Source: Enterobacteriaceae bacterium 4M9 (GTDB taxonomy: Bacteria; Pseudomonadota; Gammaproteobacteria; Enterobacterales; Enterobacteriaceae). Taken from it: DNA of 64,000 bases. The translations under genes and the position numbers were made by a program. Location: positions 496,001-560,000 of the forward strand of contig JAADJJ010000001.1 in the NCBI GenBank assembly GCA_010092695.1. Direction: 5' to 3'. This document shows, piece after piece, positions 9,083-17,428 of this stretch. Within the stretch, counting starts at the first letter, position 1, and the number at the start of each line of letters is the position of its first letter. A model generated the notes under the pieces. That model was given only the letters and a program-made list of their open reading frames with translations. It was not told where the DNA came from and did not search any database.

Positions 9083-10438
9083 TTACGCTTTTTGCACCGC
9101 TTTAGTGAAGCGCGGATCGTCGATTTGGCGAGTGGCGCGATATTTTATCATCAACGCCAGCGCAGACAGTACGGCGGGTAGCGCCAGCAGCATAAAGATG
9201 GTGCGAAATGACAGGTGGTACTGCAGCAGCAGCGCACCGCTGAACGCGCCGAGAATGCCGCCAAAGCGCCCAATGCCGAGCATCCACGCAACCCCTGTGG
9301 CCCGGCCATGTGTGGGGTAGAAACCGGCTGCCAGCGCGGGCATTGACGACTGCGCGCCGTTCATAATGGTGCCTGCGATGAATACCGCAATGCCCATCAG
9401 CACCAGGCTACTGGTGGCAAAACCTATCAGGCAGACAAACACTCCCGTGAGTAAATAACCGATGGCCACGACTTTGTTCGCGTTCAGGCGGTCCATCAGC
9501 GCGCCGATAATCAGCACACCGATACCGCCGCCGAGTGGGAACAGCGTGGTGATAATGGAGGCTTCGCGCAGGCTGGCACCGGTTTCGCGAATCAGCAGCG
9601 GCAGCCAACTGGTCAGCATGTAGAAAATCAGCAGGCCCATAAAGTAGGTCAGGCACAGCATGACAGTACCCACCACGTAGCGCGGTGAGAAAATCACCCC
9701 AATCGACGATTTTGCTTCGTTCTCGTTCTGGCCGGTTTCATTCAGCACAAAGTGCGGGTTTTGCCCCAACGGTGCGATGCGCTTAAGAATGGTGGCTATC
9801 TGCGTGTGCGATTTGTTGTGCACTACCAGAAAGCGCGCCGATTCAGGCAACAAAAATATCAGCACCACGGCCAGAATCAGCGGCATCACGCCGCCCAGAA
9901 TCAGCACACTCTGCCAGCCAAAATGGGGGATTAACCAGGCCGAGATGAATCCCCCCATTGAGGAGCCTATCGGGAAGCCGACAAACATGAGGTTAACCAG
10001 CAGTGCGCGTCTGCGCTCGGGGGCGTATTCCGACATCAGTGTGGCCGCATTCGGCATGGCGGCCCCGAGCCCGAGGCCGGTGAGAAAGCGCAGCAGCGCG
10101 AGCGAGTTGAGGCTGGTGGCAAACGCCGTCAGCAGACTAAAGCTGCCGAAGACAAAAATGGACAGTACCAGTACTTTTTTGCGCCCGATGCGGTCAGCGA
10201 GTGGCCCAGCCGTGAGTGCACCCACGGCAAGTCCTACCAGGGCGGCACTCATGACCGGCCCCAGGTCGGCTTTTTGCACGCCCCATTCCTGCACCAGGTC
10301 TGAGGCGATAAAGGCAATAATGGCGGTGTCGAAGCCATCAATCGCGACAGTAATAAAGCACAGCGCGAGGATAAGCCACTGATAGCGGGAAAACGGACTG
10401 TCGTTGATAAAGCGGTCGATGCGTGTTGTGTTGTTCAT
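9083..10438 (-). CDS. MFS transporter, aromatic acid:H+ symporter (AAHS) type
   Basis: Inner-membrane transporter of 451 residues with 12 predicted helices. Signatures of the AAHS group (PcaK, MhpT, BenK) are visible: the DGFDT motif in helix 1, PLADRIGRKKVL in the loop between helices 2 and 3, and GALMDRLNANK in the matching loop of the second half. Substrate is therefore probably an aromatic or related acid, but it cannot be named, since no catabolic enzyme genes are adjacent. ATG 10438 has an AGGAAC site; a longer start at 10492 would add 18 non-conserved residues. A cluster of operator-like dyads lies directly upstream. Confidence 0.87.
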   Translation of the reverse strand: MNNTTRIDRFINDSPFSRYQWLILALCFITVAIDGFDTAIIAFIASDLVQEWGVQKADLGPVMSAALVGLAVGALTAGPLADRIGRKKVLVLSIFVFGSFSLLTAFATSLNSLALLRFLTGLGLGAAMPNAATLMSEYAPERRRALLVNLMFVGFPIGSSMGGFISAWLIPHFGWQSVLILGGVMPLILAVVLIFLLPESARFLVVHNKSHTQIATILKRIAPLGQNPHFVLNETGQNENEAKSSIGVIFSPRYVVGTVMLCLTYFMGLLIFYMLTSWLPLLIRETGASLREASIITTLFPLGGGIGVLIIGALMDRLNANKVVAIGYLLTGVFVCLIGFATSSLVLMGIAVFIAGTIMNGAQSSMPALAAGFYPTHGRATGVAWMLGIGRFGGILGAFSGALLLQYHLSFRTIFMLLALPAVLSALALMIKYRATRQIDDPRFTKAVQKA

Positions 10439-10475
10439 CGGGCCGTTCCTGCTGTGGTGCGGTTGCGGTGATATT

Positions 10476-10507
10476 GTGCGATTAACGCACAAAGTGTCGT
10501 TAATCGC
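10476..10507. promoter_or_regulatory. Paired operator-like dyad upstream of the AAHS transporter
   Basis: GCGATTAACG (10478-10487) and its reverse complement CGTTAATCGC (10498-10507) face each other across 10 bp. The left part is also its own palindrome, GTGCGattaaCGCAC (10476-10490). The site is 38-70 bp before the transporter start, where a regulator would act. The regulator is not identified. Confidence 0.6.
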
Positions 10508-10562
10508 TCTTTAATCAAAGCAGAGCGCAAACGGGCGGGCAATCCTGTCGCGGTATGTTAGT

Positions 10563-10577
10563 GTGCGATAATCGTAC
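10563..10577. promoter_or_regulatory. Third copy of the GTGCGAT dyad
   Basis: GTGCGATAATCGTAC repeats the 15-bp palindromic element seen at 10476-10490 with a few changes, about 85 bp further from the transporter start. The repetition suggests cooperative binding or looping. The rest of the 368-bp gap between the transporter and yiaF shows no gene. Confidence 0.5.
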
Positions 10578-10806
10578 TCTTTAGCGGGTAGAGTCTGAGC
10601 TTTCGCGGGTTTACGTCCTTAGAATCAATGTATTAACGATATATCCGGCGGTATGATTATCCGCTGATTTTGTGACTGGATTAACACGGCGTTAACATGC
10701 TGAGGGCAACGAAAAATCTTCATCGAGTCTATCCCGCGACAGGTTGTTGGACTATTCTTGTCAGCGTTAAAGCACGGCCGTGCATCCCTTGTTGAAAGGA
10801 GTAAAA

Positions 10807-11520
10807 ATGATGGTGACAGGTAAGTCCTTGTCCCGCTGGTTTGCGCCGTTTATGGCGCTCTTTGTGGTGGTTACCCTGAGTGGCTGTTTTGATAAAGAAG
10901 GCGATCAGCGCAAGGCGTTTATTAGCTTTTTACAAAATACCGCTATGCGCAGCGGCGAACGTTTGCCGACCCTGACGGCAGACCAGAAGAAGCAGTTTGG
11001 CCCGTTTGCCTCTGACTATGCCATTCTTTATGGCTTCTCTCGCCAGCTAAACCAGGCGCTGGATAACGGTGTTAAACCGGTGGTGGACAGTGTTAACGCC
11101 ATTCGCGTGCCGCAGGATTATATGACCCAGCGCGAGCCGCTGCGCCAGATTAGCGGTGGCTTAGGTATTCTGAGCCAGCAGATTGAAAGCGCGAAAATGC
11201 AGGCTGACAGCACGCGCTCCAGCCTTAAACAGCCGGACGATCTGAAAAAAGTGTTCGACGCAGCGTATGAGAAAACCGTCACTGGCCCGGCAAATGCCAT
11301 GCAGCCGCTGATCCCGGCGGCGCAGACCTTAACCCAACAGTTGGTGCAGGTCGGGGATTTTGTGGCGCAGCAGGGCACGCGCGTGAGCTTTGTTGCCGAT
11401 GGCATTCAGTTCCCGACCAGCCAGCAGGCGAGCCAGTACAACAGCCTGATTGGCCCGTTGTCGGCACAGCACCAGGCCTTTAACCAGGCTTACGGCGCGC
11501 TGATGGATTCGCTGAAGTAA
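10807..11520 (+). CDS. yiaF: YiaF, DUF3053-type lipoprotein
   Basis: Predicted lipoprotein of 237 residues, clearly YiaF: after the hydrophobic signal segment comes LSGCFDKEGDQRKAFI, with the lipobox LSGC. The remainder is helical and Gln-rich without enzymatic motifs. AAGGAG at 10796-10801 fits either ATG 10807 or ATG 10810. Function is unknown in the family. In E. coli yiaF is next to ghrB; here 2.5 kb of AT-rich DNA separates them. Confidence 0.9.
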   Translation: MMVTGKSLSRWFAPFMALFVVVTLSGCFDKEGDQRKAFISFLQNTAMRSGERLPTLTADQKKQFGPFASDYAILYGFSRQLNQALDNGVKPVVDSVNAIRVPQDYMTQREPLRQISGGLGILSQQIESAKMQADSTRSSLKQPDDLKKVFDAAYEKTVTGPANAMQPLIPAAQTLTQQLVQVGDFVAQQGTRVSFVADGIQFPTSQQASQYNSLIGPLSAQHQAFNQAYGALMDSLK

Positions 11521-11528
11521 CCTCTCTT

Positions 11529-11554
11529 CCCCCGCCGCCCGGCGGGGGATGTTT
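11529..11554 (+). terminator. Terminator of yiaF
   Basis: CCCCCGCC, a 4-base loop and GGCGGGGG form an 8-bp GC stem 8 bp after the yiaF stop. The T run is interrupted. Confidence 0.65.
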
Positions 11555-11593
11555 ATGCCGTTCTTTTTGTATTCTCCGTCACCTTTCGTAGCC

Positions 11594-11747
<154 letters not shown>

Positions 11748-12207
11748 CGTTATCTGCACCGAATTGCGTAGGATGTTTTCACGCACCTCAGGCCTGTTGC
11801 TTGTTGACGGTTTGTAAGAGACGCGTTAGCACCTTTGCGGATATAACGAAGTATTATATCTCAGCGCTAAATATGACCTTGGCTTAATATTTCCCATATT
11901 CGCGAGATAAAATTCCGTTATTTTTAATGCTCTGGATTTTTATTTTTGGAATGCCGTTTTTTGTTAATTTACCCTGGGTTGTTAGCCGGTTGGTAATTAT
12001 TTTTTCCTCGATAAACACTTTATCTGTTAATAAACCTTTGTGGTCCGCATTTAGCGATGTGCGGACCGCGGGTGTCTTTGTAATTCATTGGATTTATTGA
12101 ATTTAAATTTTAAAAAATTGCTGCGGTCCGCATGTGTAATTCCTGGATTTTAAATATAATGAACATCCAGGCAACGGTCTGGGATTAAAATAAATAAGGT
12201 GATTGTT
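11748..12207. promoter_or_regulatory. AT-rich leader/promoter region of the paralogue island
   Basis: This is 460 bp without a gene. It holds a 7-bp inverted repeat, GATATAA-N7-TTATATC (11840-11860). It also has a hairpin, GGTCCGCA-N10-TGCGGACC (12042-12067), and a second GCGGTCCGC at 12122-12131. Each GC-rich core is followed by GTAATTCnTTGGATTT-like sequence, so the control region looks duplicated about 60 bp apart. A consensus TATAAT lies at 12155-12160. Just after it comes an ATCCAG-N8-CTGGGAT dyad (12166-12186), which recurs before the third paralogue. Confidence 0.5.
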
Positions 12208-12573
12208 ATGGCTAAAGTTCTACCTCTGGAGTTGCTGTATCGCATTTATAAAGCGGAAATCGGTGATGTTATTGATGATAAGTATATGAAGGCGAGTGGC
12301 GTTTTTAATACTGACGACGATCATAGCGTTGATGAGAACGGTTTTATTCATCGTAAAATGTCGTATACGATGGGTGTCATTAATATTGCTTATTCTCAGA
12401 GTTACTTTGCTACATGGGAAATGAAGCGGGCGCCAACACCGGATAGTGAAGTTAGCGTCACTTATTTTCACGAGCCGTTTGTTGATGGTTCAATCGTTAA
12501 TTATGAGGTTGGCTCTCTGGCCCGCACAGTTAATGGCGTGACGAATTATCATGATTTCAGCTCATTAGCGTAA
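12208..12573 (+). CDS. Uncharacterised small protein, paralogue 1 of 3
   Basis: A 121-residue soluble protein of a family I do not recognise. It has no signal peptide, membrane segment or Cys. Two blocks are shared with the next two genes. The first is N-terminal, LLYRIYKAEIGDVIDDKY. The second is in the second half, MKRAPTPDSEVSVTYF. ATG 12208 follows TAAGGTGAT; an in-frame GTG at 12199 lies within that ribosome site. Base composition is markedly AT-richer than the flanking yiaF and ghrB, which points to acquired DNA. The next gene starts 49 bp downstream, so the two probably share a transcript. Confidence 0.7.
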   Translation: MAKVLPLELLYRIYKAEIGDVIDDKYMKASGVFNTDDDHSVDENGFIHRKMSYTMGVINIAYSQSYFATWEMKRAPTPDSEVSVTYFHEPFVDGSIVNYEVGSLARTVNGVTNYHDFSSLA

Positions 12574-12622
12574 TTCTATTATTAAATTTTACTACACTTT
12601 ATTATTATAAAAGGAAATGAAG

Positions 12623-13066
12623 ATGGAACAGGAATTTAAGGACATTGTGCTGTTAGATGAAACATTCTATAAGCTTTATAAAGCCGATATTGGTGCTGTT
12701 GTTAATGGTCAGCATTGTGAAATAACAGAGAATGGCGATAGCGATCCTATTAATGGGCGATATCGTAAGATTGATGGCGGGTTTGCGACGGATGACAATC
12801 GTACATCACTTACTACTGATGGGTTGTTGCGCCGGACTCAAGCATATCTGCTTACTTTTAAGGACTTAAGTGATGGCCATTTATATTATATGAGGGTACG
12901 ACTCAAGTCAGCTCCGACACCAGAGGATGAAATCTCGACATCTACTTATTCATCCTATTACTACGAGCCATCCAGCGATGCATCTAGTTTCAATCATGTT
13001 GCCTCGTCTGGAAGGTGTAACACAAGGACGATTCATATTTACACACGTGATAGTTCTCCAAATTAA
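12623..13066 (+). CDS. Uncharacterised small protein, paralogue 2 of 3
   Basis: A 147-residue protein related to both neighbours: FYKLYKADIGAVV near the start, then RKIDGGFATDD, and LKSAPTPEDEISTSTY in the second half. It is the longest of the three, with an inserted segment after the first block. AAGGA at 12611-12615 is correctly spaced for ATG 12623 (an ATG at 12617 is too close). No known domain is recognised and no signal peptide is seen. A hairpin with a T run lies about 200 bp downstream and may end the two-gene transcript. Confidence 0.7.
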   Translation: MEQEFKDIVLLDETFYKLYKADIGAVVNGQHCEITENGDSDPINGRYRKIDGGFATDDNRTSLTTDGLLRRTQAYLLTFKDLSDGHLYYMRVRLKSAPTPEDEISTSTYSSYYYEPSSDASSFNHVASSGRCNTRTIHIYTRDSSPN

Positions 13067-13263
13067 TGTAACAAGAGCGATTGTGCGACCTGTAATCTTT
13101 ACCCTGTAATAATGCCGGTGTTATATATTCCATGAAAATGGAAGGGAAGTTACAGCCCTTTGTTACCCGCTTCTCTTATGATAATTAACATTGGTGTTCT
13201 GGTGGCGGTAAGCCGGTTTTGCCTGACGGTTTATCTCCTCAGTAATACAGCCCTCTTTATTAC

Positions 13264-13290
13264 GTGTGTTACCGGTGGTAACGGGTTTTT
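13264..13290 (+). terminator. Probable terminator between paralogues 2 and 3
   Basis: GTTACC-GGT-GGTAAC stem (13268-13282) followed by GGG and five T residues. The surrounding 13067-13393 gap holds no other gene. Confidence 0.6.
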
Positions 13291-13393
13291 AAATATCGAA
13301 AGTTACCTCGGTTCATATATTTAATTTTTAGCATTTAAATGTCACTAACATCCAGGTAGTAACCTGGTGTTTATAATAACTAAGGAAGATAAA

Positions 13394-13771
13394 ATGCGTA
13401 AATCATTGACTGTTGACGTTCTCAATCGTATCTATAGAGCAAGCCCTGGCGAAGTTATTGATGGTAAATATGTTCGTATGTTCGGCCATTATGAGGCTTC
13501 AGGAAACGATCTGAATGAGGATGCCGGAGTAGATGAATATACAATCGGTATTCTTTATTCATTTTCATTTAAAGACTTAACTGATGATTTTTTCTGGCGC
13601 TATTCACGAGTGCTGGACCGGGCATCAGAGCCAGGTACCTCGACTGATGTTGTTTATAAGCCGCTATTTTCAAGGGATTATGAAACTCCCGGCTATTTAG
13701 CGCCTGTGACTTGGGCTGGCCCAACTACGCGTACGTCTACTGTGGTTGAAAACGTGGAAAATTATAATTAA
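13394..13771 (+). CDS. Uncharacterised small protein, paralogue 3 of 3
   Basis: A 125-residue protein with the same N-terminal block as the two preceding genes (VLNRIYRASPGEVIDGKY) and the FKDLTDD element shared with paralogue 2 (FKDLSDG). The second-half block is weaker (DRASEPGTSTDVVYKP). AAGGAAG precedes ATG 13394. The leader carries CCAGG-TAGTAA-CCTGG (13352-13367), inside an AACATCCAGG context shared with the leader of paralogue 1, so the two transcripts are probably regulated alike. A strong terminator follows. Family and function are unknown. Confidence 0.68.
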   Translation: MRKSLTVDVLNRIYRASPGEVIDGKYVRMFGHYEASGNDLNEDAGVDEYTIGILYSFSFKDLTDDFFWRYSRVLDRASEPGTSTDVVYKPLFSRDYETPGYLAPVTWAGPTTRTSTVVENVENYN

Positions 13772-13863
13772 TTTGCTCTCGCGGAGTATTGGGTCTGATG
13801 TATAAAAACATTCCTCAGCAGTAATGGGATTATAACCTGCACGACCCGATGGTTTTTTATTTT

Positions 13864-13890
13864 AGTCCGGCATAGTGCCGGACTTTTTTA
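13864..13890 (+). terminator. Terminator of paralogue 3
   Basis: Perfect 9-bp stem AGTCCGGCA / TGCCGGACT with a 3-base loop, running into six T residues. It is about 95 bp after the stop of the third paralogue. Confidence 0.92.
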
Positions 13891-13932
13891 TACATGAATG
13901 GTTTCTGTCAACTCGAATACCGAGGAGGCTAA

Positions 13933-14043
13933 ATGAAAGCACCTGCCTTACGCTTAAATTTCCCTGACACTCTCCCGATTGGATATACGATTACCATCCT
14001 GGTGATGGTCGTGACGACCAACCCCCTATTTCTGGTGCACTAA
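13933..14043 (+). CDS. Candidate 36-residue membrane miniprotein
   Basis: A short ORF with an excellent ribosome site (AGGAGG at 13923-13928, then CTAA and ATG). The 36 codons encode a charged and polar N-terminus, MKAPALRLNFPDTLPIG, and then a hydrophobic stretch long enough for one membrane helix (YTITILVMVVTT and onward). Its stop overlaps the ghrB stop on the other strand by 4 bp. It could be a real small membrane protein or the remnant of a larger gene cut off where the AT-rich island meets the ghrB backbone. I recognise no homologue. Confidence 0.45.
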   Translation: MKAPALRLNFPDTLPIGYTITILVMVVTTNPLFLVH

Positions 14044-15014
14044 CTGCCCACCTTCGGATTCACACAGTTTTTCTCCAGCTTCCCTTTCATCGCATTAATC
14101 AGATTCTCCACGCCCGTTGCCGCCATATCGTAGCGCGTCTGCGCCGTAGCGGAGCCGATATGCGGGAAGGCCACCACGTTGGGCATACTCAGCAGCGGTG
14201 AGTCTACTGGCAACGGCTCATGCTCAAACACGTCCAGTCCGGCGCCGTGTATTTCGCCTGCCTTAAGTGCCGCAATCAGCGCCTGCTCATCCAGCACTGG
14301 CCCGCGCCCGGCGTTGATAATAATCGCCGTCGGTTTCATTTTTGCAAGCTGTGCACGGCTAATCAGGTGATGGGTTTCGTCGGTAAGCGGCAGAACCAGG
14401 CAGACAAAATCGGCTTCAGCCAGCAGGTCATCCAGGCTGCACAGGCGGGCATTAAAGCGAGCCTCGGCTTCGGGGTGCTGGCGGCGTGCGTTATAGAGAA
14501 TCGGCATGCTAAAGCCAAAGTGCGCGCGCTGCGCCAGCGCCATGCCAATGCGGCCCATGCCGACAATGCCCATGGTTTTATGGTGCACGTCAGTGCCGTA
14601 CCAGTCCGGGCTGATACTGCCGGTCCACTCGCCTTTTTTGACGCGCTCAGCGACTTCAACGGCGCGTCGGGCCGTTGCCAGCACCAGCGTCATCAGCGTG
14701 TCGGCCACGGTTTCGGTCAGCGCGTCCGGTGTGTGCATGAGCGGGATACCGCGCCGGGTTAGTGCTTCCACATCAAAGGTGTTGTAACCCGCAGAAATGG
14801 TCGAGCAGGCACGTAATTGCGGCATCTTAGCGAGTAACGCCTCGTCAACTTCGCCGCCGGAGCCAATAATGCCCTGCGCGTTAGCAAACGCCTCTGCGTG
14901 CTGAGCAACGGTTTCAGGGCTCAGGCCGTTCACCTGGGTGACGGTAAAATGTGCTTCCAGGCGTGTGAGCAGGTCGGCAGGGAGGGATTTGTACAGGATG
15001 ACATGGTCTTTCAT
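14040..15014 (-). CDS. ghrB: Glyoxylate/hydroxypyruvate/2-ketogluconate reductase
   Basis: NAD(P)H-dependent D-2-hydroxyacid dehydrogenase of 324 residues, the exact length of E. coli GhrB (YiaE), which reduces glyoxylate, hydroxypyruvate and 2-keto-D-gluconate. The Rossmann fingerprint GIVGMGRIG is present. So are the catalytic Arg (NAGRGPV), Glu (DVFEHEPL) and His (FPHIGSAT). It is the last gene of the kguE-kguK-kguT set, 95 bp after kguT. That position matches kguD in pseudomonads, so its main role here is probably 2-ketogluconate metabolism. Confidence 0.95.
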   Translation of the reverse strand: MKDHVILYKSLPADLLTRLEAHFTVTQVNGLSPETVAQHAEAFANAQGIIGSGGEVDEALLAKMPQLRACSTISAGYNTFDVEALTRRGIPLMHTPDALTETVADTLMTLVLATARRAVEVAERVKKGEWTGSISPDWYGTDVHHKTMGIVGMGRIGMALAQRAHFGFSMPILYNARRQHPEAEARFNARLCSLDDLLAEADFVCLVLPLTDETHHLISRAQLAKMKPTAIIINAGRGPVLDEQALIAALKAGEIHGAGLDVFEHEPLPVDSPLLSMPNVVAFPHIGSATAQTRYDMAATGVENLINAMKGKLEKNCVNPKVGS

Positions 15015-15080
15015 TATCGGTTCTCTTGTGTACGTCGAGCCAGGATGCGCATTCGCAATCTACGCTTTTGAGCATAGCTT

Positions 15081-15104
15081 ACGGGGCGGCATTGGCCGCC
15101 CCGT
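15081..15104. other. Intercistronic hairpin kguT-ghrB
   Basis: ACGGGGCGGC-ATTG-GCCGCCCCGT, a perfect 10-bp GC-rich stem directly after the kguT stop. Neither strand has a following T run. It is more likely an mRNA-stability or partial attenuation element than a full terminator. Confidence 0.55.
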
Positions 15105-15109
15105 TTGCC

Positions 15110-16399
15110 TCAGGCGTGGCTGTGCGCGCCGGGCGGTAGTGTCTTCTGGTTCTCGGCAGGTTTGACGACAAGCGTTAATCCCACCGAGGCAAACAGCGCG
15201 ATGGCCATGAAAATATAGGATGCCGCCGGGCTGCCGGTGGCGCCGTTGAGATAGCCCACAAACCACGAGCCAAAGAACGAGCCGAGCGCGCCCATGCTGT
15301 TAATCAGCGCCATGGCGCCACCGGCCACGTTCTTCGGCAGCATTTCGGGGATGATGGCGAAAAACGGCCCGTAAGGGGCATACATCGCCGCACCGGCAAT
15401 CACCAGTAGCGTATACGACAGCCAGAAGTTACTGGCACCCACCGCCCAGGAACCAACAAACGCCAGTCCACCAATCAGCAGCAGCGGCCAGACGAACAGC
15501 TTGCGGCGCTGCAGTTTGTCAGACGCCCAGGACACCACAATCATGGCAATGGTGGCGGCCAGATAAGGGACGGATGACAGCCAGCCCACCTCAACCATGC
15601 CCATACCGGAGGTGCCAGCGCTGCGAATAATTGACGGTAACCACAGCACAAAGCCGTACACACCAATGCTCCAGGCAAAATATTGCAGGCACAGCAGTAT
15701 CACGTTGCGCGAGCGGAACGCGTCGCCGTAGTTGCGCACCGCCTTAATGCCCTGTTGCTCTTTATCAAGCTGCGCCTGGAGTGCGGCTTTTTCGTCGTCT
15801 GCCAGCCATTTCACCTGCGCCGGTTTGTCTTTTACCAGCACCCACCAGCAAAACGCCCAGATAACCGCCGGTACGCCCTCAATGATGAACATTTCGCGCC
15901 AGCCAAACGCCTGAATCAGGTAGCCGGAGACCACCGACATCCACAGCACCGTGACCGGGTTACCGAGAATCAGAAAAGTGTTCGCGCGCGAGCGCTCCGA
16001 TTTAGTAAACCAGTTGCTGATGTAGATAAGCATGGCGGGCATCACGGCGGCCTCCACCACGCCCAGCATAAAGCGGATGGCAGCCAGCATCGGGATATTG
16101 CTTACCACCCCGGTGAGCGAGGCACAGCCGCCCCACAGAATCAGGCAGATGAATATCAGCTTGCGCACGCTGCGCCGTTCGGCGTAAATCGCACCGGGGA
16201 TCTGGAAGAAGAAATAGCCCAGGAAGAACAGGGCGCCGAGCAAGGAGGAGATCCCCTTGGTGATGCCCAGATCGTCATTGATCCCGGCGGCAGAGGCGAA
16301 GCTGAAATTAGCACGGTCAAGGTACGCCAGGCTGTAGGTAATAAACACCACCGGCATGATGTACCACCAGCGTTTTGCTGCGTTAGTGGGGCTTTTCAT
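15110..16399 (-). CDS. kguT: 2-ketogluconate MFS transporter (KguT-like)
   Basis: Inner-membrane permease of 429 residues in the anion:cation symporter (ACS) branch of the MFS. It begins MKSPTNAAKRWWYIMP and continues SLAYLDRANFSFA, a hallmark of sugar-acid transporters such as GudP, ExuT and KguT. Twelve membrane segments are expected, with a central charged loop at about residues 195-220. The assignment to 2-ketogluconate rests on the neighbouring kguK, kguE and reductase genes. AGAGG precedes ATG 16399. Confidence 0.85.
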   Translation of the reverse strand: MKSPTNAAKRWWYIMPVVFITYSLAYLDRANFSFASAAGINDDLGITKGISSLLGALFFLGYFFFQIPGAIYAERRSVRKLIFICLILWGGCASLTGVVSNIPMLAAIRFMLGVVEAAVMPAMLIYISNWFTKSERSRANTFLILGNPVTVLWMSVVSGYLIQAFGWREMFIIEGVPAVIWAFCWWVLVKDKPAQVKWLADDEKAALQAQLDKEQQGIKAVRNYGDAFRSRNVILLCLQYFAWSIGVYGFVLWLPSIIRSAGTSGMGMVEVGWLSSVPYLAATIAMIVVSWASDKLQRRKLFVWPLLLIGGLAFVGSWAVGASNFWLSYTLLVIAGAAMYAPYGPFFAIIPEMLPKNVAGGAMALINSMGALGSFFGSWFVGYLNGATGSPAASYIFMAIALFASVGLTLVVKPAENQKTLPPGAHSHA

Positions 16400-16495
16400 C
16401 GTTATCCTCTCAGGTGAGGTGGCGCGTTGTACCAGCTGTAGGGTATGGCCGACGCGTCTCGTTTACGTTGTCATCCTCTAAACGCGCAGGATGCG

Positions 16496-17425
16496 CTATT
16501 CGCCCAGTTCGGCGCGGGTGGGCAGCCCTTCACTGTCGCCGGTAAACTGAATGGCGCGTGCGCCGATGCGGTTGCCACGGTTGACCGCGTGCGTGAGGGA
16601 GTGCCCCTCCAGCAGCGCGCTGACCACGCCAACCGCAAAGCCATCCCCCGCGCCCACGGTATCCACCACGTTGTCGACTTTTACCGCCGGTACGCTGCCG
16701 GTTTCACCGCTGGCGCTTTTAAACCAGGCGCCGTCGGCACCTGTTTTGATAATGACGGCCTTCACGCCGCGCTCAAGCCAGAAGTCGGCGATGCCATCCG
16801 GCGTGCGCTGTCCGGTGAGAATGGCACCTTCTTTCAGGCCTGGCAGCACCCAGTCGGCTTGCGAGGCCAGCGCGTTGAGTTTTTCCACCATGTCGGCTTC
16901 GCTTTTCCACAGCACCGGGCGCAGGTTGGGGTCAAAGGAAATGGTTTTGCCCTGTGCCTTCATGCTGTTGGCCGCGTGGTGCAGCAGGGCGAGCGAGCTG
17001 TCTGACAGCGCTGCCGCCACGCCGGTTAAGTGCAGGTGGCGGGCGCTGTGAAAGTACGGTGATGAGAAATCATCCGGTGAAAGGTGGCTTGCCGCCGAAC
17101 CTTTACGGAAATATTCCACAATGGGATCGGTTCCATCCTCCACTTTTGATTTAAGCTGAAAGCCGGTGGGATAACGCGCATCCACCGTCACGCCCTGGCA
17201 GTCAATGCCTTCCTTTTCAAGCTGATTGAGGATAAAGCGCCCGAAGCTGTCGTTACCGACGCGGCTGACCCAGCCAACGCTGTGGTTAAGGCGCGCCAGG
17301 CCGGTTGCCACGTTCAGTTCTGCGCCTGCCGCCCGTTTGATGAAGCGCTCACAGTTGGCAAGTTCCCCGGTCTCGCTTGCGACGAACATCGCCATCGCTT
17401 CGCCAATGGTGATGATATCTGGCAT
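16496..17425 (-). CDS. kguK: 2-ketogluconokinase / PfkB-family sugar-acid kinase
   Basis: Cytoplasmic ribokinase-like (PfkB) kinase of 309 residues. It has the N-terminal GEAMAMF and GGxN-like AGAELNVATGLARL sugar-binding elements and the C-terminal DTVGAGDGFAVGV motif with the catalytic Asp. In the kgu pathway it phosphorylates 2-ketogluconate. By sequence alone it could also be a 2-keto-3-deoxygluconate kinase, which matters because kdgK is missing from its usual place in this window. It starts 3 bp after the kguE stop, so translation is coupled. Confidence 0.87.
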   Translation of the reverse strand: MPDIITIGEAMAMFVASETGELANCERFIKRAAGAELNVATGLARLNHSVGWVSRVGNDSFGRFILNQLEKEGIDCQGVTVDARYPTGFQLKSKVEDGTDPIVEYFRKGSAASHLSPDDFSSPYFHSARHLHLTGVAAALSDSSLALLHHAANSMKAQGKTISFDPNLRPVLWKSEADMVEKLNALASQADWVLPGLKEGAILTGQRTPDGIADFWLERGVKAVIIKTGADGAWFKSASGETGSVPAVKVDNVVDTVGAGDGFAVGVVSALLEGHSLTHAVNRGNRIGARAIQFTGDSEGLPTRAELGE

Positions 17426-17428
17426 GGT

